From Roseovarius mucosus DSM 17069 (lineage in GTDB: Bacteria > Pseudomonadota > Alphaproteobacteria > Rhodobacterales > Rhodobacteraceae), in NCBI RefSeq assembly GCF_000768555.3, contig NZ_KN293980.1:344947-408946 (forward strand): 64,000 nucleotides of DNA, given 5' to 3'. Made by a program: the position numbers and the translations under genes. Below, in pieces: positions 42,066 to 51,235 of the stretch (within the stretch, counting starts at the first letter, position 1; the number at the start of each line of letters is the position of its first letter). The notes beneath the pieces are model-generated. The model was not told where the DNA came from, searched no databases, and worked only from the letters and a program-made list of their open reading frames with translations.

Positions 42066-42974
42066 ATGCGAGTGATCTTCATGGGAACGCCCGATTTCTC
42101 GGTGCCGGTGCTCGACGCGCTGGTGACAGCGGGGCATGAGGTGGCCGCCGTTTACTGCCAGCCGCCGCGTCCCGCGGGGCGTGGCAAAAAGGCCCGCCCC
42201 AGCCCGGTGCAGGCGCGGGCCGAGGCGCTTGGCTTGCCGGTGCGCCATCCGGTCAGTCTGAAAGATGAGGTGGCGCAGGCGGATTTTGCAGCGCTCAAGG
42301 CCGATGTGGCGGTGGTGGTGGCCTATGGCCTCATTCTGCCGCAGGCGGTGCTGGATGCGCCCAAGCGCGGCTGTCTGAATATCCATGCAAGCCTCTTGCC
42401 CCGGTGGCGGGGGGCGGCGCCCATTCATCGCGCCATCATGGCCGGGGATGCGGAGACAGGGGTCTGCATCATGCAGATGGAGGCGGGGCTGGATACCGGG
42501 CCGGTTCTGCTGCGCGAGGCACTGACGATTGGCCCCCAGGAAACCACAGGGGAATTGCATGACCGATTGTCTGCCCTTGGTGCGCGGTTGATCGTCGAGG
42601 CATTGGAGCGGCTCGACGCCTTGACGCCAGAGCCGCAACCCGAGGCGGGCGTGACCTATGCCGCCAAGATCGACAAATCCGAGGCGCGGGTGAATTGGGC
42701 ACGCCCCGCCGCAGAGGTGGATCGGCTGATCCGGGGGCTGTCGCCCTTTCCGGGGGCCTGGTGCGAGGCGGGCGGCGAGCGGATCAAGTTGCTGTGTTCG
42801 GCTGTAGCCGAAGGGCAGGGTGCGCCCGGTGCCGTGCTCGATGCAGACCTGACTGTGGGATGCGGCACTGGCGCGGTGCGGCTTTTGCGCTTGCAACGCG
42901 CCGGGCGCGCGGCGCAGGATGTGGATGAGTTTCTGCGCGGCATGCCCTTGCCGCGTGGCACGCAGCTGGGGTGA
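42066..42974 (+). CDS. fmt: Methionyl-tRNA formyltransferase
   Basis: The ATG at 42066 is chosen for AAAGG placed 7 bp upstream; 302 residues result. The fold is clear: [15 protein letters not shown] at the N-terminus, the folate-site block [22 protein letters not shown] with catalytic Asn/His and the HASLLP motif, [13 protein letters not shown] with catalytic Asp, and a C-terminal tRNA-binding barrel. It formylates initiator Met-tRNA, the step undone later by def. It is cotranscribed with the two deformylase genes. Confidence 0.95.
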   Translation: MRVIFMGTPDFSVPVLDALVTAGHEVAAVYCQPPRPAGRGKKARPSPVQARAEALGLPVRHPVSLKDEVAQADFAALKADVAVVVAYGLILPQAVLDAPKRGCLNIHASLLPRWRGAAPIHRAIMAGDAETGVCIMQMEAGLDTGPVLLREALTIGPQETTGELHDRLSALGARLIVEALERLDALTPEPQPEAGVTYAAKIDKSEARVNWARPAAEVDRLIRGLSPFPGAWCEAGGERIKLLCSAVAEGQGAPGAVLDADLTVGCGTGAVRLLRLQRAGRAAQDVDEFLRGMPLPRGTQLG

Positions 42975-42978
42975 CGCG

Positions 42979-43221
42979 ATGTTCATGCAACTCTTTGGCA
43001 CGGTGGTGATCGCGGGCATCGTCGGCTATGCGAGCGAGAAAACCGGCTTTACCCGCAACGGCTATTTGCCGTCGATCATCATCTGCATCGGCGGTGCGTT
43101 TCTGTTTTACTTCGTCCGGATCATGTTCGGTATCCGCTTTGGCGCGCCGGGGATTGATGCGATCCTGTCCTCGGTAGGGGCGCTGATCATCGTGCCGACC
43201 CATTGGCGCAAGAGGAGGTAA
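42979..43221 (+). CDS. Small membrane protein of fmt operon
   Basis: This 80-residue protein starts at ATG 42979, 4 bp after fmt. It has three hydrophobic segments (MQLFGTVVIAGIVGYA, LPSIIICIGGAFLFYFV and ILSSVGALIIV) and the basic end HWRKRR. Its outline resembles the transglycosylase-associated (GlsB/YeaQ) small membrane proteins, but the match is weak. The next gene, 3 bp later, is a clearer member. Function unknown. Confidence 0.7.
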   Translation: MFMQLFGTVVIAGIVGYASEKTGFTRNGYLPSIIICIGGAFLFYFVRIMFGIRFGAPGIDAILSSVGALIIVPTHWRKRR

Positions 43222-43224
43222 GGC

Positions 43225-43464
43225 ATGGGCATTATCGGACTCTTGATCGTGGGGATTGCAGCGGGCTTTCTGGCGACGCGGCTGATGCGGGTCGAGATGG
43301 GCGTGGTACCCACCATCCTGATCGGGATAGCGGGCACGTTGATCGGGGCGGTGGTCATTCGCATGGTGCTGATGATCACCGGATTTCTTGGCGGGCTTGT
43401 CGGTGCGGTTCTGGGCGCGATGCTGCTTGTCTGGCTGTGGAAGATGATCGGCGAACGACGCTAA
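43225..43464 (+). CDS. GlsB/YeaQ/YmgE-family small membrane protein
   Basis: This 79-residue Gly-rich membrane protein has two or three helices (MGIIGLLIVGIAAGFLA, TILIGIAGTLIGAVVI and FLGGLVGAVLGAMLLVWLW). It keeps the transglycosylase-associated-family pattern of an N-terminal helix with GxxAGxxA spacing. Such proteins are linked to stress response, with no known activity. It is the last gene of the def-fmt run. Confidence 0.78.
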   Translation: MGIIGLLIVGIAAGFLATRLMRVEMGVVPTILIGIAGTLIGAVVIRMVLMITGFLGGLVGAVLGAMLLVWLWKMIGERR

Positions 43465-43532
43465 AGCAATTTCAGAAAAAGTTGATAGAATTTTCCGGTT
43501 CGAAATGGCGCCAATTTAAAAAGTTAAAGATG

Positions 43533-43557
43533 TTTGGCGTTTCAGCGAAATGCCAAA
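43533..43557 (+). terminator. Hairpin after the def-fmt operon
   Basis: Arms TTTGGCGTTTC (43533-43543) and GAAATGCCAAA (43547-43557) form an 11-bp stem with one G-U wobble and a 3-base loop. It lies between convergent genes in an AT-rich gap. There is no clear U-run after it on the plus strand, so termination is possible but not certain. Confidence 0.4.
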
Positions 43558-43562
43558 AAGCT

Positions 43563-44192
43563 TTAAGAACGGTTGCGCGGCGGGCGTGCGCGGTAGACCG
43601 GCAGCCGCCAGCCAAAGCCGAGCGAGCCCGCGCGCAACGCCCATGTCAGGGCCGCACAGGTGCCCAGGATGACGAGTGGGTCATCGCTGAGCATCGCCGC
43701 GCCCATGGCACCAAGCGCCCCGGCAAAAGCGGCGGTGACGTAAAGCTCGCCCTGTTTGAGGACCAAGGGCACCTCATTGCAGACGACATCGCGCATGAGC
43801 CCGCCCATGCAGCCCGTCACCATCCCCATAAGCACCACGATTACCGGGCTTTGTGCCATCAACATCGCGGCACTCACCCCCGCGGGCACTGCCACGGCAA
43901 GTGCGAAACTGTCGAGCCAGAGCAAGAGGCGATAGCGGCTCTCGACCAGATGGGCGGTGAAAAACACCACAAGGGCGGCGACGCAGGCAATCAGGATATA
44001 GTTGGGATTGCCCAGCCAAAAGACCGGGTTGCGATCCAGAAGCACATCGCGCAGCGTGCCGCCACCCACGGCCGTCAGGCAGGCGATAAAGGCAAAGCCT
44101 ACGATGTCGAGTTGCTGGCGCGAGGCGACAAGCGCGCCGGTCAGGGCAAAGATCAGCACCGAGGCATAGTCAAGCAGGGTGAGCGCGCTCAT
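43563..44192 (-). CDS. Trimeric intracellular cation (TRIC) channel family protein
   Basis: This 209-residue membrane protein (formerly UPF0126, YicG/YadS type) has about seven helices in two repeated halves of three. Marks are [37 protein letters not shown] and its repeat [19 protein letters not shown]; the GGxxRD pattern occurs in both halves. It is expected to conduct K+ or other monovalent cations. Its start overlaps the rnhA stop by 4 bp, so rnhA, TRIC and DUF3429 are a leftward operon. Confidence 0.9.
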   Translation of the reverse strand: MSALTLLDYASVLIFALTGALVASRQQLDIVGFAFIACLTAVGGGTLRDVLLDRNPVFWLGNPNYILIACVAALVVFFTAHLVESRYRLLLWLDSFALAVAVPAGVSAAMLMAQSPVIVVLMGMVTGCMGGLMRDVVCNEVPLVLKQGELYVTAAFAGALGAMGAAMLSDDPLVILGTCAALTWALRAGSLGFGWRLPVYRARPPRNRS

Positions 44193-44656
44193 CCTTTGGC
44201 CTTACCCGGTTTGAAGGGGGCCATGCCCGCACGGGCCAATTCATCGGCGCGCTCGTTTTCGGGGTGTCCGGCGTGGCCCTTGACCCATTCCCAGGTGACG
44301 GTGTGGCGTTTCTGCGCCTCGTCCAGACGCTGCCAAAGCTCGACATTCTTGACCGGCTTTTTGTCGGCTGTGCGCCAGCCATTGCGCTTCCATCCGTGCA
44401 TCCAGCCGGTCACGCCATTTTTGACATAGGCGCTGTCGGTGACAATGGTGATGGTCGAGGGGCGCGAGAGCGCCTCGAGCGCGGCAATGGCGGCGCAAAG
44501 TTCCATCCGGTTGTTGGTGGTGTCGGCCTCGCCCCCTGAGAGTTCCCGCTCTTTGAGCACGGTATCGCCCTCCATGGCGCGCATCAGCACGCCCCAGCCG
44601 CCGGGGCCGGGATTGCCGGAACAGGCCCCGTCGGTATAGGCATAGAGCGCGGGCAT
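44189..44656 (-). CDS. rnhA: Ribonuclease HI
   Basis: This 155-residue enzyme cuts RNA in RNA-DNA hybrids. The catalytic carboxylates are all visible: Asp9 in [11 protein letters not shown], Glu52 in NNRMELCAA, Asp74 in VTDSAYV and the last Asp in [12 protein letters not shown]. The basic handle [15 protein letters not shown] and VEWVKGHAG-like EWVKGHAGH are also there. The ATG at 44656 overlaps the DUF3429 stop. Longer frames to 45196 are not needed. Confidence 0.95.
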   Translation of the reverse strand: MPALYAYTDGACSGNPGPGGWGVLMRAMEGDTVLKERELSGGEADTTNNRMELCAAIAALEALSRPSTITIVTDSAYVKNGVTGWMHGWKRNGWRTADKKPVKNVELWQRLDEAQKRHTVTWEWVKGHAGHPENERADELARAGMAPFKPGKAKG

Positions 44657-45108
44657 CAGAGCAGCACCCCCACGGCAAGACAACCGATCACCACCGCCGT
44701 CAGAAGCATCCGCAGCGCCATCCACCACGGCGGTGTCAGGCCCCACCGCCAGAACTGCCAATCGAGCGCTAAGAGGCCTGCAAACCCGAAGATAAGGCTC
44801 ATTCCCGCCGAGGTTGGCCCGCCGCCGGTCATGAAAAACGCCCAGAGAGCCGGGATGACTGAGAGGCCGTAGCAGACACCTGCCATCGTGCCCGTCGCCC
44901 GCGTGGCGAACCCCCAGAGCACGCCCGACATGAACGACAGGATCACCGCGCCGTAAAACAGCATCACATAAGGCCCGGCAAAGCGCGGCCCGATGGTCTG
45001 CGCGGTCCAGAGGCCGAGGTCGGGCAAGACCACGGTCAGTGCCCCCCAAAGGAAGGGCAAGAGACCGGCAAGGCCAAGAAACAGGGGGGCGCGGGGGATC
45101 ATCTGCAT
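44656..45108 (-). CDS. DUF3429 membrane protein
   Basis: From ATG 45108 ([20 protein letters not shown]) this is 150 residues with five hydrophobic helices. DUF3429 marks are [35 protein letters not shown] and [20 protein letters not shown] at 45174 would extend it by a basic segment but has no ribosome site, so the ATG is preferred. Function unknown. It is the first gene of the DUF3429-rnhA-TRIC run, divergent from the FAD-linked dehydrogenase. Confidence 0.82.
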   Translation of the reverse strand: MQMIPRAPLFLGLAGLLPFLWGALTVVLPDLGLWTAQTIGPRFAGPYVMLFYGAVILSFMSGVLWGFATRATGTMAGVCYGLSVIPALWAFFMTGGGPTSAGMSLIFGFAGLLALDWQFWRWGLTPPWWMALRMLLTAVVIGCLAVGVLL

Positions 45109-45213
45109 GGCGCGCAAAATGGCCCGAGGGGCGCGCAGAGACAAGAGGGAAAGCCACACTTGCGCGCGCGACAAAGGGCTGGACCGCTACAGGCAACGTG
45201 ATAGGTAAATTCC

Positions 45214-46626
45214 ATGAGCCTGAACCCCGCCACCCCCGATTTCATCGACGCGCTGCGTGCGCGCCTGCCTGCGCCCGCGTTTCGCGACGCAACCCCCGGA
45301 TATTTCGAGGAACCACGCGGCCGATGGCAGGGGCAGGGCGTGGTTCTGGCCCCCGGCAGTACTGAAGAGGTGGCCGAGATCGTGCGTGCCTGTGCCGCGG
45401 CGCGCGTGCCTGTGGTGCCTTATGGTGGTGGCACGGGGCTTGTCGGCGGGCAAATCGCACCCGAGGGGCCGCGCCCCGTGATCCTGAGCCTTGAACGAAT
45501 GCGCGCGGTGCGGGGCATTTATCCGGCCGAGAATGTGATCGTGGTCGAGGCAGGGGCAATCCTGCAGGATATTCACGAGGCCGCCGCCGAGGTGGACCGG
45601 CTCTTCCCTCTCAGCATCGCAGCCAAGGGATCGGCGCGGATCGGTGGAAACCTTGCCACCAATGCGGGCGGCGTAAACGTGTTGCGTTATGGCAATGCGC
45701 GTGATCTCTGTCTGGGGCTAGAGGCGGTGATGCCCGATGGACGCATCTGGCATGGCCTCAAACGCCTGCGCAAGGACAACACCGGCTATGATCTGCGTAA
45801 TCTCCTGATCGGGTCCGAGGGCACGCTCGGGGTGATCACCGCCGCTGCGCTCAAGCTTTCTCCGCGTCCCACGGGCGAGGGCACAGCGCTCATGGTGGTG
45901 GACAGCCCGCGCGCCGCGCTTGATCTCTTGGCACTGGCACGCGACCGGATGGGCGAGGGGGTGAGTGCGTTCGAGATCATGCACCGGGCCGGGCTAGAGT
46001 TTCTGGCCGAGGCCTTGCCCGACATTCGCCAGCCCTTCGCCGAGATGCCGGAATGGTTTGTGTTGATTGATGTGGGGCTGGCCAGTGGGCTTGATCCGGC
46101 CTTGGCGCTCGAGGGGCTATTTGCTGAGGCATTCGACGCGGGGCTGGTCAGCGATGGGATCATTGCGCAATCCGAGACGCAGCGCCATCAGTTCTGGGAG
46201 GTGCGCGAGCAGATTCCCGAGGCGAACCGGCGTGTCGGGTCGATCAGTTCACATGATATTTCGCTGCCGATGTCCGAAATCCCTGACTTCATTGTGAAAG
46301 GCGCCGAAGTGATTGCCCGGATCGGGGCGTTCCGGATCAACTGTTTCGGGCATTTGGGCGATGGCAACCTGCATTACAACATCTTTCCCATGCCGGGGCG
46401 CAGCCGTGCGGACCACGTGGCAGAGCGCGACGCGATCAAGCGCGCGGTGCATAATCTGGTGCATGAGATGGGCGGGTCTGTCAGTGCTGAGCATGGTATC
46501 GGGCGGCTCAAGGTCGAGGACCTGGAGCGCTATGGCGATCCGGTAAAGCTGGACGCGATGCGCGCGATCAAGGCGGCGCTCGATCCTTTGGGGATCATGA
46601 ATCCGGGGGCGGTGTTGCGGGGGTAG
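45214..46626 (+). CDS. FAD-linked D-2-hydroxyacid dehydrogenase (GlcD/D2HGDH type)
   Basis: This 470-residue flavoprotein has the FAD PCMH domain: [39 protein letters not shown], and [20 protein letters not shown]. The GlcD-type C-terminal domain has [16 protein letters not shown] (metal His) and [17 protein letters not shown]. It oxidises a D-2-hydroxyacid such as D-2-hydroxyglutarate, D-lactate or glycolate; the lack of GlcE/GlcF partners nearby argues against glycolate oxidase. The exact substrate cannot be read. It is a single gene, divergent from DUF3429. Confidence 0.9.
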   Translation: MSLNPATPDFIDALRARLPAPAFRDATPGYFEEPRGRWQGQGVVLAPGSTEEVAEIVRACAAARVPVVPYGGGTGLVGGQIAPEGPRPVILSLERMRAVRGIYPAENVIVVEAGAILQDIHEAAAEVDRLFPLSIAAKGSARIGGNLATNAGGVNVLRYGNARDLCLGLEAVMPDGRIWHGLKRLRKDNTGYDLRNLLIGSEGTLGVITAAALKLSPRPTGEGTALMVVDSPRAALDLLALARDRMGEGVSAFEIMHRAGLEFLAEALPDIRQPFAEMPEWFVLIDVGLASGLDPALALEGLFAEAFDAGLVSDGIIAQSETQRHQFWEVREQIPEANRRVGSISSHDISLPMSEIPDFIVKGAEVIARIGAFRINCFGHLGDGNLHYNIFPMPGRSRADHVAERDAIKRAVHNLVHEMGGSVSAEHGIGRLKVEDLERYGDPVKLDAMRAIKAALDPLGIMNPGAVLRG

Positions 46627-46638
46627 CGCCCGGCCCGG

Positions 46639-47604
46639 TTACGCGTCGCCGTGAGACCGCCCTTGCCACAGAGGGTGCGGCACCGGGTCCTTGGCGCGCC
46701 AGAGATGGGCGCGGAATATCTCTGCATAGGAGCGATAGACATAGCCATCGTTGCGGCGCAGGTAATGATCGCGCCGTGCCGCATAGAGCGCGGGCAACTG
46801 ATACCACGGCACCTCGGGGTGCATGTGATGCACCACATGCAGGTTGTTGTTCAGGAACAGCCATGCGAGCGGGCCGCGATCCTCGATCACCACGGTGCGG
46901 CCACTGGCGCGCTCATGGGCGCGATGCTCCAGAAAGGTGCGGATTTTCAGAACCGCCAATCCGATCCAGACCGCCAGCAGATAGGCCCAGACCGGCATCG
47001 GCACGAACCAGAGCCATAGCAGCACGAGGCCAACCGCCGGAATATGCCAGAGCCAGGCGTCGCGCACCGCGCGGTCACCAGCACGGATCGCCTGCCAATC
47101 GGCACGTAGGAACGTCACCTGTGCCACCAACGGGCCGATCAACATCCGCCCCGCCAGCGTATTGTTGAGCCGCAGGACCAGCCGCACCGCGCGCGGCAGG
47201 CGCGCCCAGACGGCAGGGTCCAGGTAGTTCGCCTCGGGATCGTCATAGGGGTCGGTGAGAAATTCCTCGCGGTGATGCGCAAGATGGCTGTCGCGGAAGC
47301 GCACATAGGGGATCACGAGGCAAAGACAGGGAAAGATCAGCGTTTCATTCAGCGGGCGGGAGCGGAAGGGGTGTCCATGCAGCACCTCGTGGCAGAGCGA
47401 AGAATGGAGCGCGATGGCAAGGGCAGTCACGACAATGCCAAGTGGCAGCGCCAAGGTGGAGGCCGCAGTGGTACCAAAAACCCAGGTCGCATAGCAGAGC
47501 GCCAAGAGCCCGAGCGTGGGCCATTCCACGCGGACATCCTGCCGCGTCTTGGGTGGCAGTCCGGTGGTTTCGGTGAGAGCTGCGGGCTGCGAATGGGCGC
47601 GCAT
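46639..47604 (-). CDS. Fatty acid desaturase-family membrane di-iron enzyme
   Basis: This 321-residue membrane protein has the three His boxes of the desaturase/hydroxylase superfamily: HSSLCHEVLHGHP, DSHLAHHREEF and NLHVVHHMHPE. Hydrophobic pairs occur around GLLALCYATWVFGTTAAS and PAVGLVLLWLWFVPMPVWAYL. Length and His spacing could fit acyl desaturase or carotenoid hydroxylase/ketolase. No carotenoid genes are near, so the substrate is open. It is divergent from an XRE regulator that may control it. Confidence 0.88.
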   Translation of the reverse strand: MRAHSQPAALTETTGLPPKTRQDVRVEWPTLGLLALCYATWVFGTTAASTLALPLGIVVTALAIALHSSLCHEVLHGHPFRSRPLNETLIFPCLCLVIPYVRFRDSHLAHHREEFLTDPYDDPEANYLDPAVWARLPRAVRLVLRLNNTLAGRMLIGPLVAQVTFLRADWQAIRAGDRAVRDAWLWHIPAVGLVLLWLWFVPMPVWAYLLAVWIGLAVLKIRTFLEHRAHERASGRTVVIEDRGPLAWLFLNNNLHVVHHMHPEVPWYQLPALYAARRDHYLRRNDGYVYRSYAEIFRAHLWRAKDPVPHPLWQGRSHGDA

Positions 47605-47712
47605 TCAGTGTCCTTTTGATACGTAATATGGCGCGACATTCGTTTCTATTTCCTGAGCGCGCCATTTCGGAAATGGTTAACATTTCTCCGCATCTGTGAT
47701 AAAAATCATCAT

Positions 47713-48576
47713 ATGATAAAAAATATCGACAAACGCTTGCGCGCCAGCCTGTTCCGCACCCGGCTGGCTGAGGCGATGCGCCTGCGCGGCAGCAATCAGA
47801 GCGTCCTGGCGCGGACCATCGGCGTGGATCGCTCGACCGTGTCGCAACTGCTCAAGGACGATGCGGCGCGTCTGCCCAATGCGCAGGTAGTAGGGGAATG
47901 TGCCTCGGCCTTGGGCGTGTCGGCCGATTGGCTCTTGGGACTGACAGACCGGCCCGAGACGGCCGCCGACATGCTGGCCAACACGCTCTCGCTGACGGAG
48001 GCACCGCGCGCCTTGGTGGATGAACAGATTTTCGCCTGGCACAAGGAAGCGGCGGGCTACAAGATCCGGCATGTGCCGGCTGCCTTGCCGGATATGCTGA
48101 AAACCCGCGCGATGCTGGAATGGGAATACGCGCCACACCTTGGCCGCTCGACCGATCAGGCTATTGGGGCGTCCGAAGATCGCATGGCCTGGATGCGGGC
48201 GGCGCGGTCGGATTACGAAATTGCCCTGCCGCTTTATGAGATCGAGAGCTTCGCGCGGGGTGAAGGCTATTACCGCGGGTTGCCAACGGCGCTGAGGCGG
48301 GCGCAGTTGGATCATCTGATTGCCACCACGACGCAGCTTTATCCGCGTCTGCGGCTTTACCTCTATGATGCGCGGCGGGTTTATTCGGCACCAATCACGA
48401 TCTTTGGACCGCTGTTGGCGGTGCTTTATCTGGGGCGCAATTACATGGTCTTTCGCGATACCGAGCGGATACAGGCAATGACGCTGCATTTCGATGGGCT
48501 GGTCCGCGAGGCGGGCGTTACGGCGCGGGCCATTCCGGAGCATCTGCGCGGCGTGCGCGACGGGTTGGTGCGGTAG
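47713..48576 (+). CDS. XRE-family regulator with C-terminal effector domain
   Basis: This 287-residue protein starts with a helix-turn-helix of Cro/C1 type (residues 17-80; LARTIGVDRSTVSQLLKDD and ALGVSADWLLGLTDRP). A domain of about 190 residues follows, with EWEYAPHLGRSTDQAIG, YEIALPLYEIESFARGEG and YLGRNYMVFRDTERI. The layout is common in roseobacters, but its ligand is not known. Divergence from the desaturase gene over 108 bp suggests control of membrane lipid composition, though this is only inference from position. Confidence 0.85.
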   Translation: MIKNIDKRLRASLFRTRLAEAMRLRGSNQSVLARTIGVDRSTVSQLLKDDAARLPNAQVVGECASALGVSADWLLGLTDRPETAADMLANTLSLTEAPRALVDEQIFAWHKEAAGYKIRHVPAALPDMLKTRAMLEWEYAPHLGRSTDQAIGASEDRMAWMRAARSDYEIALPLYEIESFARGEGYYRGLPTALRRAQLDHLIATTTQLYPRLRLYLYDARRVYSAPITIFGPLLAVLYLGRNYMVFRDTERIQAMTLHFDGLVREAGVTARAIPEHLRGVRDGLVR

Positions 48577-48605
48577 GGCACCTTGCGTCTGATCGTGTTT
48601 ACGTC

Positions 48606-48668
48606 GCCCCGGCTCCCAAGCTGGGGCCTCCAAGTTGCCTCGACGAGGTCCCGGGTCAAGCCCGGGAC
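48606..48668. repeat. REP-like palindromes after the XRE gene
   Basis: This gap before the convergent fliJ-like gene has a perfect hairpin GTCCCGGG (48648-48655), loop TCAAG, CCCGGGAC (48661-48668). A weaker one built from CCCCGGCT and AGCTGGGG lies at 48606-48626. It could serve as a bidirectional terminator or be a dispersed repeat. Confidence 0.5.
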
Positions 48669-48698
48669 GGGTGTGGTTTCGATGGGGCGCAACACGCC

Positions 48699-49115
48699 CT
48701 AGCGCGTGCGCCGGGGCAGGGTGGCGTTGTCTTCTGCCTCGGCGCGGGCCACATGCAGGGCGCGGCGGCTAAGGTCGGCGCGCTCTTGCAGGATCTGTTG
48801 GCGGCGCTGGTGCTGCGAGAGGTCCTGTTCCACCGCGGCGCGTTCCTGACGTGTGCGGGCCATCTGGCTGCGCGTCGCCTCAAGCTGTTGCACGAGGGTG
48901 CGGCCCATGAAATGTGCGGTGCTCAGTTGTCCGGGGGTCATCGGTTCGGCCGGGGCCTGTGCACTCTGATCGAGCATTTGACCCAGACGGTCGGCCATGT
49001 CGAATTGCTGCATTTCCTGTTGGCGCAGATGGCCAAGCTGCATCGAGAGATGCCCCAACTCGCGGTTTTCCTGCCGCGCCATCAAGGTCAGGAGGCGGTG
49101 CTGACGCGCGCTCAT
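48699..49115 (-). CDS. fliJ: Flagellar FliJ-like coiled-coil protein
   Basis: From ATG 49115, in an ATGA overlap with fliI, this is 138 residues of nearly pure helical, Gln/Arg-rich coiled coil. Examples are LLTLMARQENRELGHLSMQL and LVQQLEATRSQMARTRQERA. FliJ sequences are poorly conserved, so the call rests on position after fliI plus size and coiled-coil nature. FliJ links the FliI ATPase to the export gate. It is the last gene of the leftward operon. Confidence 0.75.
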   Translation of the reverse strand: MSARQHRLLTLMARQENRELGHLSMQLGHLRQQEMQQFDMADRLGQMLDQSAQAPAEPMTPGQLSTAHFMGRTLVQQLEATRSQMARTRQERAAVEQDLSQHQRRQQILQERADLSRRALHVARAEAEDNATLPRRTR

Positions 49116-50446
49116 GCGGCACCGCCAGTCAGCGCGCAAAGGGCGCTGATGCTGTCCTCGAGGCTGGCGGGTTCGTGGATGTCTTGCCGGATGAAGTTCT
49201 CGATCCGGGGCCATAGGGCAACGGCCTCGTCAAGCGTGGCGTCCTGACCGGGGGAATAGGCACCCATCAGCATCATGTCGCGGTTCTCCATATATAGGGC
49301 AATGAGGCGGCGCAGGCGCAGCGCGGCTGCGTGGTGGGGTTTCTCGGCGATGTCCTTCATCACACGGCTCACCGATTGGGTAAGGTCGATGGCCGGATAG
49401 ATGCCCATCTGCGCCTGATTGCGCGAAAGCACGAAATGCCCGTCGAGAATGGCGCGGGCGGTGTCGACCACGGGGTCATTGGTGGTGTCGTCGCCATCGG
49501 CCAGAATGGTATAGAATGCGGTGATGCTGCCCTGACCGGGCAGACCCGGACCGGCGCGCTCGATCAGGCCCGGAATCATCGAGATGACCGAGGGGGTATA
49601 GCCCTTGGCGGTGGGTTGTTCGCCAAGCGCCAGACCGATTTCGCGGCGGGCATGGGCCACGCGGGTGAGGCTGTCCATGATCAGCATGACCTGTTTGCCC
49701 TGATCGCGGAAATATTCGGCAATGGCGGTGGCGCGATGCGCCGCGCGCAGGCGCAGGAGCGGCGAGCGGTCGGCGGGCACGGCCACGACGCAGGTCTTGG
49801 CGCGGTTGTCGCCGGTCATCACCTTGGCGACGAAATCGCCCACTTCGCGGGCACGCTCGCCGATGAGACCAACCACGATCACATCGGCAGAGGTATAGCG
49901 GGTCATCATCTCGATGAGCACGGATTTACCGACGCCAGAGCCTGCGATGATGCCCACGCGCTGACCGCGTCCCACGGTGAGGGCCGCGTTGATCACGCGC
50001 ACGCCCACATCGAGCGGGGCATCCACGGGTTGCCGCGCGAGCGGGTTTTGTTCGCGCCCCGAGAGCGAGCGGGTGTCCGGGCAATCAGGTGGACCAAAGC
50101 CGTCGAGCGGCGCGCCTTCGGCGTCGAGCACGCGGCCCAAGAGGGCGTCGCCCATGGCGGCATTGTGGCCTCCGCGCATTTTATGTACCTGACAGCCATG
50201 GGTAATCCGCGCGCCGGGTTGATCGAGAAAGAGCAGGTTGCGGCCATTGGCAAAGCCCACGATTTCACCTGTGGCACCCTTGCCATCCTCGGTATCTATC
50301 CGGCAGCGGGTGCCGGGGCTGGCGGGAAAGCCAGCACATTCGAGAATGAGACCATCATAGCGCAACACCTGGCCCGAATAGCCGGGCGGCGGTACTTCGG
50401 TCATGGCGTCGGTTGCCTGCGTGAGACGTGCTAGTAGGTCGGTCAT
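49112..50446 (-). CDS. fliI: Flagellum-specific ATPase FliI
   Basis: This 444-residue ATPase powers or regulates flagellar type III export at the cell membrane. The F1-beta-like core has Walker A AGSGVGKSVLIEMM near residue 170, VGLIGERAREVGDF, and LIMDSLTRVAHARREIGLALGE, with ARDAPPATRGY-like EQPTAKGYTPSV. Length is normal. Its start overlaps fliH and its stop overlaps the fliJ-like gene, 4 bp each. Confidence 0.95.
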   Translation of the reverse strand: MTDLLARLTQATDAMTEVPPPGYSGQVLRYDGLILECAGFPASPGTRCRIDTEDGKGATGEIVGFANGRNLLFLDQPGARITHGCQVHKMRGGHNAAMGDALLGRVLDAEGAPLDGFGPPDCPDTRSLSGREQNPLARQPVDAPLDVGVRVINAALTVGRGQRVGIIAGSGVGKSVLIEMMTRYTSADVIVVGLIGERAREVGDFVAKVMTGDNRAKTCVVAVPADRSPLLRLRAAHRATAIAEYFRDQGKQVMLIMDSLTRVAHARREIGLALGEQPTAKGYTPSVISMIPGLIERAGPGLPGQGSITAFYTILADGDDTTNDPVVDTARAILDGHFVLSRNQAQMGIYPAIDLTQSVSRVMKDIAEKPHHAAALRLRRLIALYMENRDMMLMGAYSPGQDATLDEAVALWPRIENFIRQDIHEPASLEDSISALCALTGGAA

Positions 50447-51231
50447 GCCAGCCCCCCGTTGCGTTCGCCGATCGCGTCGGCAAAGGTGATCTCGTCCATG
50501 CGGATGCGTAAATCACCGCGACCGAGCGTTGTGTCGGGCGAGAGCCGACCTTTGGCCAGTGGGCTGAAATCCTTGATATGCGGCTTGATCGCCAAGAGGT
50601 CGGCGGGGTTCATCAGCACGACGGTTCCTTCGGCCCCGGCGGCAATCTGATGGGTGATCTTTTCGATCCGGCGCAGAAAGGGACGAGGAGCCTCGTCAAT
50701 CTTCTGCCCAGCGCGCTGGGTGGCCAAATTGCGCACGGCCAATTCCAGCTTTGTGGTCAGGTCCGCGAGACGCTCGTTTTCCGCGCTGGTGAGGCGGGTG
50801 ACGGCGGCGGTGAAGGCGTCGCGCGCCTCGGCGATGTCTTGTGCCGCAGTGGCGCGGGCCTCGTCCAAGGCTTCGGCGCGCGCTTTGGCGCGGGCGGCCT
50901 CGATCTCCTGCATCGCGGCAGCGTGGCCCTCGGCCCAGGCGACGCGGCGCTCGGCCTCGATGTCGAAAGTGGGCGGTGGCGGTGCGGGGGTGAAGGTGGC
51001 GGCGGTGGGTTCGGGCGCTGTGTCGACGGGCGCGGGCGCGGGCTCTGACGTCTGCGCGCGCAGGGGACGCACCACGGCCTGCGGGGCAAAGCCGCTCTCG
51101 GACTGTGCCACAGGCTTGGCGGGGTCACGGCGCTGGAATTGCTGAGAGGAGCGGCGCACGAGGGCCAGCAGATCCTCAGGCGTGAGCGCGCCGGGCTCAG
51201 GGGGGAGGTCAGGGGCGGGCATGGCGGTCAT
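50443..51231 (-). CDS. fliH: Flagellar assembly protein FliH-like
   Basis: This 262-residue protein has a Pro-rich N-terminal half. A long Ala/Glu helical stretch follows (WAEGHAAAMQEIEAARAKARAEA, cut here to the overall range near residues 100-155). The FliH/HrpE-type C-terminal domain has VVLMNPADLLAIKPHI and LGRGDLRIRMDEITFADAIGE. FliH binds and holds the FliI ATPase. Position between fliG and fliI supports the call though sequence identity in this family is low. Confidence 0.85.
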   Translation of the reverse strand: MTAMPAPDLPPEPGALTPEDLLALVRRSSQQFQRRDPAKPVAQSESGFAPQAVVRPLRAQTSEPAPAPVDTAPEPTAATFTPAPPPPTFDIEAERRVAWAEGHAAAMQEIEAARAKARAEALDEARATAAQDIAEARDAFTAAVTRLTSAENERLADLTTKLELAVRNLATQRAGQKIDEAPRPFLRRIEKITHQIAAGAEGTVVLMNPADLLAIKPHIKDFSPLAKGRLSPDTTLGRGDLRIRMDEITFADAIGERNGGLA

Positions 51232-51235
51232 GGTC

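Noticed and set aside
43203-44429. 408-codon plus-strand frame across the GlsB gene, the gap, TRIC and rnhA
   Set aside because: It spans real genes on the other strand and an intergenic hairpin; no motif.
47677-48633. 318-codon frame antisense to the XRE regulator
   Set aside because: It covers the XRE gene entirely and has shadow-like His/Arg/Gln composition.
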